Notes: generated by a model from the letters alone, not told the origin. Shown: positions 1 to 6,536, numbered from the stretch's first letter. The stretch is 9,043 nucleotides of DNA from Methylococcaceae bacterium (GCA_013140465.1 JABFST010000418.1:1-9043); one strand, 5' to 3'. Translations and numbers: made by a program.

Positions 1-1577
1 GCCGCGCCCCGCGCAACCGCCAAATCCAAATCTGCACCCGCCAGCAAGCGAGCAGCGGGGGCTTCTTCGGCAGCCAGCCAAGCGTTTAACACCTCCATCA
101 GGCGTACCGCCAAGCTGTTGGCTTTGAGCACGCCGCCATTAAATAACACGGCGGTGGGGTGTAAAAACGTGGCATGTTCGGGCAGGTTGATGTCTTTTAG
201 GTCGTGGGTGGCATGTTGTTGTTTAGCCAAAAACGCCGCCAAATGCCGCGTGATGGCGGCATCTTGGGCATACGGCAAACCGGCGGTGCGCAAGCCGACG
301 CGGGTGCGGCTAATCGGGCGGTCACTGGCAGCAACACGCGGCAAAAAGCCTTCAACCAAGACTTGTTCAACTTCGGCACGGGTTAGTTCGGTGCGCAAAT
401 TGCCGGACAGCAGCGATGAGCCACGCGTGGCGATGACCAAGGGGATGTTGTCGATTTCGGCGTTGTTAAAGAGCTTTTCTTTGGCATCGCGGCAGCCGTG
501 GGTCAGGGCTTGCACTTGCCAAGGTTCTAGGCGTTTGCCGTCTTGTTCGAGCTTGGCTTTAACCGTATAGGCTAAGGCCAAATCCATGTTGTCGCCGCCC
601 AATAAGATGTGGTCGCCTACCGCCACCCGCGTGAGTTCCAGGTTGCCGTGTTGTTCTGTCACGGCAATCAGCGACAAGTCAGTAGTGCCGCCACCGACAT
701 CGACAACCAGGATAATATCGCCGCACTTGGCTTGTTTGCGCCAATCGCCTTGGCTTTTTTCTATCCAGCTGTATAAAGCGGCTTGTGGTTCTTCAAGCAG
801 AATGGCTTGGCCTAAGCCGACTGAGCGTGCGGATTCTACGGTTAATTCGCGTGCCGCCGGATCAAATGATGCGGGGACGGTAATCACCACATCTTGCTCC
901 GACAATGGCGCGTTGGGGTGCAAGCTCTGCCACGCATCACGGATATGTTCCAAATAGGCGGTGGTGGCTTGGAAGGGGGACACGCGCTCCACTTCGTCGG
1001 GAGCATCGGCGGGTAAGATTGGCGACTTGCAGTCCACACCCGCATGGCATAACCAGCTTTTGGCACTGGACACTAAGCGGATGGGGGTTTTGCTGCCTAA
1101 ATTACGCGCAATTTCGCCGACCAAATAGCTGGGGTTGGCATTCCACGGCAAGGCCACCGCGCCTTCCGCCAGTTCGGCGGCATGGGCTTGGTATAAAAAT
1201 GATGGTAATTGCAGGCTGTTTTCAACCATGCCGGGTGCTGTCAACTGCGGGATAGCCATGACTTGCTGGGCAAATTCGCCATCCTCGCAATCGGTGATGT
1301 CGGCATAAGACAATACGCAGTGGGTCGTACCCAAATCGATGCCGACCGCATAATGCCGTGGGCCGATAGGCGCGGGTTGCGCTGCGGGTGGTTCGGGGCT
1401 GATGATGGCTGGCGGTTCTTCGGCGATAGCGGCGGCGGGCGGCGGGGTTTCGGCGACTGCTGCTGCGGGGCTAGCAACGACTGGCTCGGGCGTGTTTTGC
1501 GCGACAGGCGGTGGCGTGGGTTTGGGTTTGGGTTTGGGTTCTTCTTGCCGTGTTTTGATGTGGTCAAACAAACTCAT
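1..1577 (-). CDS. Hsp70-family (DnaK-like) ATPase with Pro/Ala-rich N-terminal extension; C-terminus cut by window edge
   Basis: The reverse strand reads open from ATG at 1577 to the left edge, giving 525 complete codons. Residues 13-70 are low-complexity Pro/Ala/Lys, including a KPKPKPKP run. The Hsp70 nucleotide-binding domain then starts: phosphate-1 motif GIDLGTTH at 79-86, VITVPASFDPAARE at 231-244, phosphate-2 motif VVDVGGGTTDLSLI at 291-304, and the adenosine-side motif VLFNGGVLKA at 477-486. All core ATPase motifs look intact, so ATP binding and hydrolysis are expected. This is not housekeeping DnaK, which starts directly with the ATPase domain; divergent Hsp70s of this type are, from memory, often 900 residues or more, so much may be missing here. 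The start overlaps the stop of the DUF2760 gene as ATGA, implying translational coupling. No signal peptide is seen, so it should be cytoplasmic. The substrate is unknown. Confidence 0.93.
   Translation of the reverse strand, partial: MSLFDHIKTRQEEPKPKPKPTPPPVAQNTPEPVVASPAAAVAETPPPAAAIAEEPPAIISPEPPAAQPAPIGPRHYAVGIDLGTTHCVLSYADITDCEDGEFAQQVMAIPQLTAPGMVENSLQLPSFLYQAHAAELAEGAVALPWNANPSYLVGEIARNLGSKTPIRLVSSAKSWLCHAGVDCKSPILPADAPDEVERVSPFQATTAYLEHIRDAWQSLHPNAPLSEQDVVITVPASFDPAARELTVESARSVGLGQAILLEEPQAALYSWIEKSQGDWRKQAKCGDIILVVDVGGGTTDLSLIAVTEQHGNLELTRVAVGDHILLGGDNMDLALAYTVKAKLEQDGKRLEPWQVQALTHGCRDAKEKLFNNAEIDNIPLVIATRGSSLLSGNLRTELTRAEVEQVLVEGFLPRVAASDRPISRTRVGLRTAGLPYAQDAAITRHLAAFLAKQQHATHDLKDINLPEHATFLHPTAVLFNGGVLKANSLAVRLMEVLNAWLAAEEAPAARLLAGADLDLAVARGA
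1518..1540 (+). repeat. Hexanucleotide tandem repeat (GGGTTT, about 3.8 copies) inside the Hsp70-like gene
   Basis: On the plus strand GGGTTT repeats without interruption for 23 bases. On the coding strand it encodes the alternating Lys-Pro run near residues 14-20 of the Hsp70-like protein. Because the unit is six bases, gain or loss of a copy would change the protein by two residues without a frameshift. Confidence 0.85.
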
Positions 1578-2236
1578 AGTTCCACCTCGGCGGCAGCGAG
1601 TATCGCGGCGTTATGGCCTTGGGTCAGTTTGGGCAGTTTGACATCAGTGGCTTGCCAGCCTTTGTGGATCAGTGTGCCTGTAAACGGTGCCGAACCAATA
1701 ATATCGCCTGTTAGGCGCACGGTCGCAGCATCAAAACCAGCGGGCAAGGTGATTAAGCCGCCTTCATCTTCTGTACGCACAGGCACTAAGGTGAAATGTT
1801 CGTTGATGGCTTTGTTACAGCCTTCATGCACAACGCGGGCGGCTATGCCGATGTCTGCATCGTTGTAGCTGGTGATGTCTTCTTTGATAAAATCGATAAA
1901 ACGGGCTTCGGATTGCAACAGGCCCAGCAGTTGCAAAGCCGCATCGGAACTGGCTTCTTTTAGCACGACAGGCTCGGGTGCCGGGGCATAGACGAGTTTT
2001 TCAACTTCAACTATTTTTTCAACAATTTGGATGACGGGTTCGGGGGCTACTGCGGCAGCGGCGGGTTCTGCCACGGGCGCGGGTTGCTGGCTGCGCCGCG
2101 CCAAGCTAATGACCATCACCAACAGCAGCACGATGAGGCTTAAGGCTAATAGGGCAACCGTACCGGCCAGGCACACATGCCAAAAGTCGAAAGTGGTTGG
2201 TTTTAATGACAAATCGATCGCATAAGTCATGTTCAT
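1574..2236 (-). CDS. Single-pass membrane protein with C-terminal DUF2760 domain
   Basis: 220 residues. A hydrophobic helix spans about residues 20-45 and is followed by an RR pair (47-48), which favours a cytoplasmic C-terminus by the positive-inside rule. Residues 51-95 are a Pro/Ala/Val/Glu-rich linker. Residues about 97-220 match the DUF2760 family as I recognise it (segments such as LLGLLQSEARFIDFIKEDI and GSAPFTGTLIHKGW). The family has no established biochemical function but is usually found next to an Hsp70-like gene, as here, where the stop overlaps the Hsp70 ATG. The inferred role is a membrane anchor or cofactor for the Hsp70. The first ATG is preferred: GGAG at 2246-2249 lies 9 nt before it, against 15 nt for the ATG two codons on. 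It starts 57 nt after the upstream exported-protein gene and is probably co-transcribed with it. Confidence 0.88.
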   Translation of the reverse strand: MNMTYAIDLSLKPTTFDFWHVCLAGTVALLALSLIVLLLVMVISLARRSQQPAPVAEPAAAAVAPEPVIQIVEKIVEVEKLVYAPAPEPVVLKEASSDAALQLLGLLQSEARFIDFIKEDITSYNDADIGIAARVVHEGCNKAINEHFTLVPVRTEDEGGLITLPAGFDAATVRLTGDIIGSAPFTGTLIHKGWQATDVKLPKLTQGHNAAILAAAEVEL

Positions 2237-2293
2237 GGGCGGTATCTCCGTAGGTTATTATTATTGGCGGGCGGGCCAGAAACCCGCATCCGC

Positions 2294-2677
2294 TTATTGG
2301 GGCTGGCCAGCTTTACGCGCCGCATCGATATACATCATGTTTTGCAACACATCGCGCATCATTTGATAGCGCATTTGTTTTAAATGCCTGTCTGCAACTA
2401 CGCCCGGGACTTTTTGGTCGGTATAAACCACGCGCATTTTAGCCAATACGGGTTCACATTGTTTGACGATGGTTTCTGTAGACTTGCGGCTGTCTTGGTT
2501 TTGATAGACAGATTTTTGCATTTCGGCACCCACGCACTGTTTGTATTCCAGTTTGGCTTGTTGGATTTTAGCGATGGTTTCTTCTGATATGGTCGTGTTT
2601 TGCCATTCATTTTTGGTTTCGGCTGCGTAAACACTGCCAGCAGCCAGCAAGACTACGAAGAACATAATTTTATTCAT
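2294..2677 (-). CDS. Small exported protein with two cysteines, family not recognised
   Basis: 127 residues. The N-terminus is a typical Sec signal peptide: MNK, hydrophobic core IMFFVVLLAAG, likely cleavage after SVYA near residue 18-19, leaving a periplasmic protein of about 108 residues. The mature part is charged and probably helical, with exactly two cysteines (C48 and C74) that could form a disulfide. I do not recognise the family and assign no function. The start is well supported: AAGGA at 2683-2687 lies 5 nt before the ATG. It is the first gene of a probable leftward operon with the DUF2760 and Hsp70-like genes (57 nt to the next start), and lies 138 nt after the htpX stop. An overlapping plus-strand reading frame here is a shadow. 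Confidence 0.8.
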   Translation of the reverse strand: MNKIMFFVVLLAAGSVYAAETKNEWQNTTISEETIAKIQQAKLEYKQCVGAEMQKSVYQNQDSRKSTETIVKQCEPVLAKMRVVYTDQKVPGVVADRHLKQMRYQMMRDVLQNMMYIDAARKAGQPQ

Positions 2678-2776
2678 GGGATTCCTTATATTGGAGCAGA
2701 TGGAATAGGATGCCTGATTTTACGCGAACCGCTTAAAAATGAATAATTTAAAGCGCAGGGGTTGATCTAGGCAGAT

Positions 2777-2808
2777 TGCCCCGGCACTGTTTGCATACAG
2801 GCGGGGCA
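2777..2808 (-). terminator. Hairpin just after htpX, possible weak terminator or attenuator
   Basis: The arms TGCCCCG (2777-2783) and CGGGGCA (2802-2808) are a perfect 7-bp inverted repeat. An inner CTGT/ACAG pairing is possible in the loop. It begins 7 nt after the htpX stop codon in the direction of transcription. No U-tract follows, so a classical Rho-independent terminator is not shown; it may instead be a 3'-end stabilising hairpin. Confidence 0.35.
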
Positions 2809-2815
2809 GGATGGC

Positions 2816-3691
2816 TTAACGGCTGTTTTGTAATGCCGCAATGCGTTCTTCTAGTGGCGGGTGGCTCATAAACAAACGGCTGACACCGCCGCCGTTAATG
2901 CCAAACGCCGCCAACTGCCCAGGCAGGTCTTGGGCTTCATGTCCGCGTTGCAAGGCACGCAAGGCGGCTATCATTTTGTCGCGCCCCGCCAGTTTAGCAC
3001 CGCCCGCATCGGCCTTAAATTCGCGGTAACGGGAAAACCACATCACCAGCATAGAGGCCAAAAAGCCTAAGGCAATTTGTGCCAACATTTGGGTAATGTA
3101 ATAAGCGGGGCCGGTGCCGCGTTCGGTCTTGAACACCACCTTATCGACAAAATGCCCAATCAGCGTTGCAAAGAAGAACACAAAGGTGTTTACCACGCCT
3201 TGCATTAAGGCCATTGTCACCATGTCGCCGTTCGCCACATGGCTAATCTCATGCCCAATCACAGCCTCCACTTCGTCGGCATCCATGCTTTGTAACAAGC
3301 CTGTGCTGACCGCGACCAAAGCGTTGTTTTTGCTCATGCCCGTGGCAAAAGCGTTGGCTTCTGGGGCGTGGAAGATACCCACTTCGGGCATACCAATACC
3401 CGCCAAACGCGCTTGTTTGGCAACAATGTCAATTAACCAGCGTTCGGTTTGGCTTTGGGCTGACGCAATCACTTGTACGCCCATCGCCTGTTTGGCAGAC
3501 CATTTGGACATCGCCAATGACACCACCGAACCCGTCATGCCGATAACAGCGGACATCACCAGCAAGGCATTGAGGTTTAAGTCCACCCCTCGCGCATCTA
3601 GGACTGAGCCGATGCCAAATACGCTAAAAATAATCCCTACAACTATCATTATGGCGATATTGGTCGCCAAAAAAAGCAAAATCCGCATCAT
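2816..3691 (-). CDS. htpX: Protease HtpX, inner-membrane zinc metalloprotease (M48)
   Basis: 291 residues from the ATG at 3691, close to the 293 of E. coli HtpX. HtpX is a heat-shock-associated membrane endopeptidase that degrades misfolded membrane proteins alongside FtsH. The protein starts MMRILLFLATNIAIM, the usual HtpX N-terminus. There are two N-terminal membrane helices (about 4-28 and 40-62) and the zinc motif HEISH at 147-151. Two more hydrophobic segments lie at about 164-180 and 199-220, and the likely third zinc ligand is E224 in REFKADAGGAKLAG. The frame is open 20 codons further upstream, but GAGG at 3700-3703 lies 8 nt before the 3691 ATG, and the extension would cover the promoter. 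A strong sigma-32-like promoter precedes it, so heat-shock control is likely. All catalytic residues are intact. Confidence 0.97.
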   Translation of the reverse strand: MMRILLFLATNIAIMIVVGIIFSVFGIGSVLDARGVDLNLNALLVMSAVIGMTGSVVSLAMSKWSAKQAMGVQVIASAQSQTERWLIDIVAKQARLAGIGMPEVGIFHAPEANAFATGMSKNNALVAVSTGLLQSMDADEVEAVIGHEISHVANGDMVTMALMQGVVNTFVFFFATLIGHFVDKVVFKTERGTGPAYYITQMLAQIALGFLASMLVMWFSRYREFKADAGGAKLAGRDKMIAALRALQRGHEAQDLPGQLAAFGINGGGVSRLFMSHPPLEERIAALQNSR

Positions 3692-3699
3692 GGTGATAA

Positions 3700-3703
3700 C
3701 CTC
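3700..3703 (-). promoter_or_regulatory. Ribosome binding site deciding the htpX start
   Basis: GAGG on the minus strand, 8 nt upstream of ATG 3691-3689. It supports starting htpX at MMRILL rather than at the in-frame ATG at 3751, which has no comparable site and lies at the sigma-32-like -35 element. Confidence 0.7.
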
Positions 3704-3724
3704 GTGTGTGTTGGTGTCGTAATA

Positions 3725-3752
3725 ATATGGGGATGGAATAACGCATTCCAAG
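3725..3752 (-). promoter_or_regulatory. Sigma-32 (RpoH) type heat-shock promoter of htpX
   Basis: On the minus strand the -35 element reads CTTGGAA (3752-3746), one mismatch from the E. coli consensus CTTGAAA. A 13-nt spacer follows, then CCCCATAT (3732-3725), a full match to CCCCATNT. The spacing is within the normal range for RpoH. Transcription would start near 3718, leaving a leader of about 27 nt with the htpX ribosome site. An overlapping sigma-70 reading (TTGGAA, 18-nt spacer, TATTAT) is also possible, so the promoter may be dual. The call rests on consensus match plus the gene identity. Confidence 0.75.
3734..3750. repeat. Short dyad TGGAAT-N5-ATTCCA in the htpX / dehydrogenase divergent region
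   Basis: Perfect 6-bp inverted arms separated by 5 bp (AACGC). It overlaps the -35 element and spacer of the htpX promoter and lies about 55 bp upstream of the divergent dehydrogenase gene. It has the size of a regulator operator, but short dyads also arise by chance. Confidence 0.35.
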
Positions 3753-3764
3753 CCTTGCTAAGAG

Positions 3765-3773
3765 TGATAATAT
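3765..3773 (+). promoter_or_regulatory. Possible extended -10 promoter for the exported dehydrogenase
   Basis: TG-A-TAATAT gives an extended -10 (TGn) ahead of a 4/6 hexamer, about 31 nt before the ATG at 3805. No good -35 hexamer sits 16-18 nt upstream. This is a weak candidate only. Confidence 0.3.
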
Positions 3774-3804
3774 AACGCTAAGTTTTCAAATACAGGACAT
3801 AGAC

Positions 3805-4929
3805 ATGAAATATTTACCTAAAACGCTGTTGCCCTTGATTTTATTGAACAATACTGGGGCATGGGCGGACGCTGTGCCACTGCAAGAGGTGTTGGCGCAG
3901 CTGCATGTACCCGCAGGGTTTAGCGTGTCTGTGTATGCGGACAATGTCCCTAATGCCCGCAGTTTAGCCTTGGGCGGTAACGGCGTGGTGTTTGTCGGCA
4001 GCGGACGCGAAGGCAAAGTCTATGCCGTGCAAGACGCTAACCATGATGGCATCGCCGAGCAACGCCATATTATTGCCGAAAATTTGACCATGCCGAATGG
4101 CGTGGCTTATAAAGATGGTGCGTTGTATGTCACCGAAATCAGCCGCATACTCCGCTACGACCACATCAACCAACAACTCGCCAACCACCCCAAACCTGTC
4201 GTGATTTATGACCAGCTGCCCAGCGACAAGCACCACGGGTGGAAATACCTGCGCTTTGGCCCTGACCACAAACTGTATACCGCCGTGGGTGCGCCCTGCA
4301 ATATCTGCAATCCCGAGCAAGATATTTACGCCTCGCTAGTGCGGCTTAATCCCGATGGCAGCGGTTTTGAAATTATCGCCAAAGGCATCAGGAACACGGT
4401 GGGCTTTGATTGGCAACCCGGCACGGACAATTTGTTTTTTACCGATAATGGGCGCGACCATCTTGGCGATGATGTGCCGCATGATGAGCTTAACCAATGG
4501 ACTGTCAAAGGCGGGCATTTTGGCTATCCATTTTGCCACGGCGGCGACACGCCCGACCCCGAGTTGGCAGGAGAGCGCAAATGCGCCGAATTTACGCCGC
4601 CTGTTTGGCAATTTAAGGCCCATGTCGCACCTTTAGGCATACGCTTTTATCAGGGCAATCAATTTCCGGCTGAATACCAAAACCAGTTGTTTGTTGCCCA
4701 GCATGGTTCTTGGAACCGCACCGAACCGCAAGGCTATAAAGTCGTGCAAATCAAATTCAAGCAAGGCCAGGCGGTTGCCGAACAAGACTTTATCACGGGC
4801 TGGTTGCAAGCAGACGGCAGTGCGCTAGGACGGCCCGTGGACATTCTCACCCTACCCGACGGCAGCTTGTTAATCAGCGACGACAAGCTGGGCGTTATCT
4901 ATAAGGTTTCTTACCAAGGCAAATTATGA
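3805..4929 (+). CDS. Exported PQQ-type glucose/sorbosone dehydrogenase family protein
   Basis: 374 residues with a signal peptide (hydrophobic core LLPLILLN, likely cleavage after GAWA at residue 21), so the protein acts in the periplasm. The rest is a six-bladed beta-propeller of the GSDH (sorbosone dehydrogenase) family. Recognisable family segments are RFGPDHKLYTAVGAPCN (150-166), DNGRDHLGDDVPHDELN (214-230), YPFCHGG (241-247), QHGSWNR (299-305) and GRPVDILTLPDGSLLISDD (342-360). Members oxidise sugars or other alcohols/aldehydes with PQQ in characterised cases; the substrate here is unknown. H143/H144 before GWKYLRFG may supply the catalytic base. C165/C168 and C244/C260 may form disulfides. 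There is no CXXCH, so no fused cytochrome c. AGGA at 3794-3797, 7 nt before the ATG, supports the start. The stop overlaps the next ATG. Confidence 0.88.
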   Translation: MKYLPKTLLPLILLNNTGAWADAVPLQEVLAQLHVPAGFSVSVYADNVPNARSLALGGNGVVFVGSGREGKVYAVQDANHDGIAEQRHIIAENLTMPNGVAYKDGALYVTEISRILRYDHINQQLANHPKPVVIYDQLPSDKHHGWKYLRFGPDHKLYTAVGAPCNICNPEQDIYASLVRLNPDGSGFEIIAKGIRNTVGFDWQPGTDNLFFTDNGRDHLGDDVPHDELNQWTVKGGHFGYPFCHGGDTPDPELAGERKCAEFTPPVWQFKAHVAPLGIRFYQGNQFPAEYQNQLFVAQHGSWNRTEPQGYKVVQIKFKQGQAVAEQDFITGWLQADGSALGRPVDILTLPDGSLLISDDKLGVIYKVSYQGKL

Positions 4930-5543
4930 GCAAGCAATTTGAAATTATCGAAAAACAAATCGTGTATCCTGGCTTTTTCCGCATGGAAAAATACCGCCTC
5001 AAGCACACTTTGTATGCGGGCGGATGGAGCGAAGAAATCAGCCGTGAACTGTTCGTGCGCGGCAGTTGTGTGGCGGTGTTGCTGTATGACCCCCATGCCG
5101 ATGCCGTCATTTTGATTGAGCAATTTCGGGCGGGGGCGATTGTGTGTCCAGAGCGGGCATGGCTAGTGGAAATTGTCGCGGGCGCGATAGAAGAAGGCGA
5201 AACCGCCGAAGCCGTCGCCTATCGCGAATGTGTTGAAGAAGCGGGTTGCACGCCACAAGAGCTGAGCGTCATCAGTGAATTTTATACGACCCCCGGCGGT
5301 TCGTCAGAACGCATCACCCTGTTTTGCGGCAAGGTTGACAGCACGCAAATCGGCGGCATTCATGGCTTGGACTATGAGCATGAAGACATACTGGTCAGTG
5401 CCGTAGCTTTTGAAGAAGCCTATCGCATGGTGGAAAACGGCAAAATAGAATCGGCGATCCCGATTATTGCCATCCAATGGTTAGCCCTGAACCGGGATAA
5501 GCTGAAACAACGTTGGGGGGTGCTTAAAGAGGTGACCCCTTGA
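4926..5543 (+). CDS. nudF: ADP-ribose pyrophosphatase, Nudix hydrolase (NudF-like)
   Basis: 205 residues, against about 209 for E. coli NudF. It hydrolyses ADP-ribose to AMP and ribose-5-phosphate in the cytoplasm, clearing a reactive NAD breakdown product. The Nudix box runs from G86 to C108 and fits GX5EX7REUXEEXGU (GAIEEGE, then RECVEEAGC). Upstream VEIVAGAIEEGE and downstream SEFYTTPGGSSERITLF (117-133) are typical of the ADP-ribose branch. ATGA overlaps the dehydrogenase stop, so translation is probably coupled, although the two products work in different compartments and no pathway link is evident. In E. coli nudF is followed by yqiB and cpdA; here a toxin-antitoxin pair follows, so the usual neighbourhood is not kept. 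All catalytic residues are present. Confidence 0.92.
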   Translation: MSKQFEIIEKQIVYPGFFRMEKYRLKHTLYAGGWSEEISRELFVRGSCVAVLLYDPHADAVILIEQFRAGAIVCPERAWLVEIVAGAIEEGETAEAVAYRECVEEAGCTPQELSVISEFYTTPGGSSERITLFCGKVDSTQIGGIHGLDYEHEDILVSAVAFEEAYRMVENGKIESAIPIIAIQWLALNRDKLKQRWGVLKEVTP

Positions 5544-5600
5544 CCTTAGTCCAAGCGGCTTAATTATTTGCCAACGACAACTGAATAAGGCGTAGGTTTT

Positions 5601-5864
5601 ATGCAAGCAATTGAATTAGAAGTTGATATAACAGCCAATGGTCGCATTGACACTTGTTTGCCACCGTCTTATCGGTCATGGTTTGGTAGCCATGCCAAGC
5701 TCATTATGATTTTGCCAGAAACCCAGATGGATGAGCTGCAACGGCAACAGCGGCTTAAAAAATGGCGTGGGCTACTGGCAGAAACCCAAGCGTTGCCAGA
5801 AGTACTGGCGATAACAAACGCTGAAATAGCAGCAGAAATTGAGGCTTATCGTAACGGTTTATGA
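5601..5864 (+). CDS. Antitoxin of a type II (PIN) toxin-antitoxin pair
   Basis: 87 residues. The N-terminal half (IELEVDITANGRIDTCLPPSYRSWFG split around residues 4-29) resembles the short AbrB/MazE-like beta domain of small antitoxins: a DITANGRI-type beta-turn followed by a LPPSY segment. The C-terminal half is charged and helical, as expected for the part that wraps the toxin. The stop overlaps the ATG of the PIN toxin as ATGA, the classic antitoxin-first layout. Such antitoxins bind and block the toxin and usually repress their own promoter. A weak promoter is possible at TTGACC (5540-5545) with AATTAT 16 nt later. AAGG and TAGG sit 10 and 4-5 nt before the ATG. The exact family is uncertain; the role is inferred from context and size. 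Confidence 0.72.
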   Translation: MQAIELEVDITANGRIDTCLPPSYRSWFGSHAKLIMILPETQMDELQRQQRLKKWRGLLAETQALPEVLAITNAEIAAEIEAYRNGL

Positions 5865-6282
5865 AAGTTTTGATTGATACCCATATTTTGATTTCTGCAA
5901 TGTTGAAAGATGGATTGCCGGAATTGGTGATTTTATGGGTATTGGATCATGCTAATGGGAGTGGATCGCATCACCTGCGATTATGGAAGAGTACAGGGAG
6001 GTGTTGCAGCGTAAGAAATTCAAATTTTCGCCTGAGTTTATCGTGCGGTGGCTTGATTTATTGGGTGATTCTGTGGCCTTGCAAAGTCCGAATGTGGCGA
6101 TAGAATTTCCACGCGACCGCAAAGATGCAAAGTTTCTTGAATGCGCCCATTATGTAAAAGCTGATCTTTTTATTACCGGAGACAGTGATTTTGAGGACGC
6201 GCAAACGCTGACCGATACGGTTATTATTTCAGCGGCAAACTTTGAGAAGTTGTTTATAGCAGGAAGTTTACAATCTCCCTAA
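5861..6282 (+). pseudogene. PIN-domain toxin (COG1569 type), split by a one-base frameshift
   Basis: The first frame begins MKVLIDTHILISAMLKDGLPELVILWVLDHANG and loses similarity at 5957-5959. The matching continuation, WIASPAIMEEYREVLQRKKF onward, runs in another frame from 5962 to the TAA at 6280-6282. Adding one G to the GGG at 5957-5959 restores HANGEWIASPAIMEEYREV and one continuous protein of about 140 residues, the normal size. PIN acidic residues are all encoded: D6 in LIDTH, E in MEEYREVL, D in PRDRKDAKFLECA and D in TGDSDF. Residue 8 is His where family members usually have Asn (DTN). An intact protein would be an RNase toxin. As written only a short N-terminal product could be made, so it is either a pseudogene, a sequencing error in a G run, or rarely rescued by slippage. 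Confidence 0.85.
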
Positions 6283-6311
6283 CTATCCCGGGTTACATAG
6301 CTATGGCTTAG

Positions 6312-6536
6312 CACTTGGCTTTCAGGGACTGGGCAGCAGAGTCCACGGCGCACCCAATCGAAGTTGTAGAGATGGCGTTAGCCCATGCTATTAAAAACTT
6401 AACCGAAGCAGCCAACACACGGGGCGACCTATTAGAACAACGGGGCAGACTAATGGCTAAATAGGCGAGGTACTGCAATACCTCAAGGCTGGGCGGTGAA
6501 GTTGCGTCGATTTATAAAATGCCGGCGGTTAATTAA
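6312..6536 (+). pseudogene. Decayed C-terminus of a P4/DUF4102-type tyrosine integrase
   Basis: No complete gene lies in 6283-6586, but frame 6312-6464 reads as integrase C-terminus: FRDWAAESTAHPIEVVEMAL, then AHAIKNLTEAANTRGDLLEQ and RGRLMAK. The FRDWAAE box, the E.ALAH segment and the AA(Y).RGDLLE.R...M..W..Y tail are characteristic of P4-like integrases. Two inactivating changes are visible. The catalytic Tyr is Asn (AAC at 6414-6416), and TAG at 6462-6464 stands where Trp (TGG) is normal; past it the frame continues ARYCNTSRLGG to TAA at 6534. The expected HGFRST segment just before FRDW is missing and a TAG lies at 6309-6311, so the 5' part, including the Arg and Lys of the active site, is gone. 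It is a non-functional relic of a mobile element next to the broken toxin gene. Confidence 0.82.

Noticed and set aside
118..1868. Several long plus-strand reading frames opposite the Hsp70-like and DUF2760 genes
   Set aside because: Their translations have no recognisable domain and odd composition, while the minus strand carries intact Hsp70 motifs throughout.
3114..3722. 202-residue plus-strand reading frame opposite htpX
   Set aside because: It is the antisense shadow of htpX, whose zinc motif and length are canonical.
3692..3751. 20-residue upstream extension of HtpX
   Set aside because: Family proteins start at MMRILL; the ribosome site fits ATG 3691, and the extension overlaps the sigma-32-like promoter.
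3805..4929. Fused cytochrome c domain in the dehydrogenase
   Set aside because: Cysteines occur as CNICN and FCHGG; there is no CXXCH heme motif.
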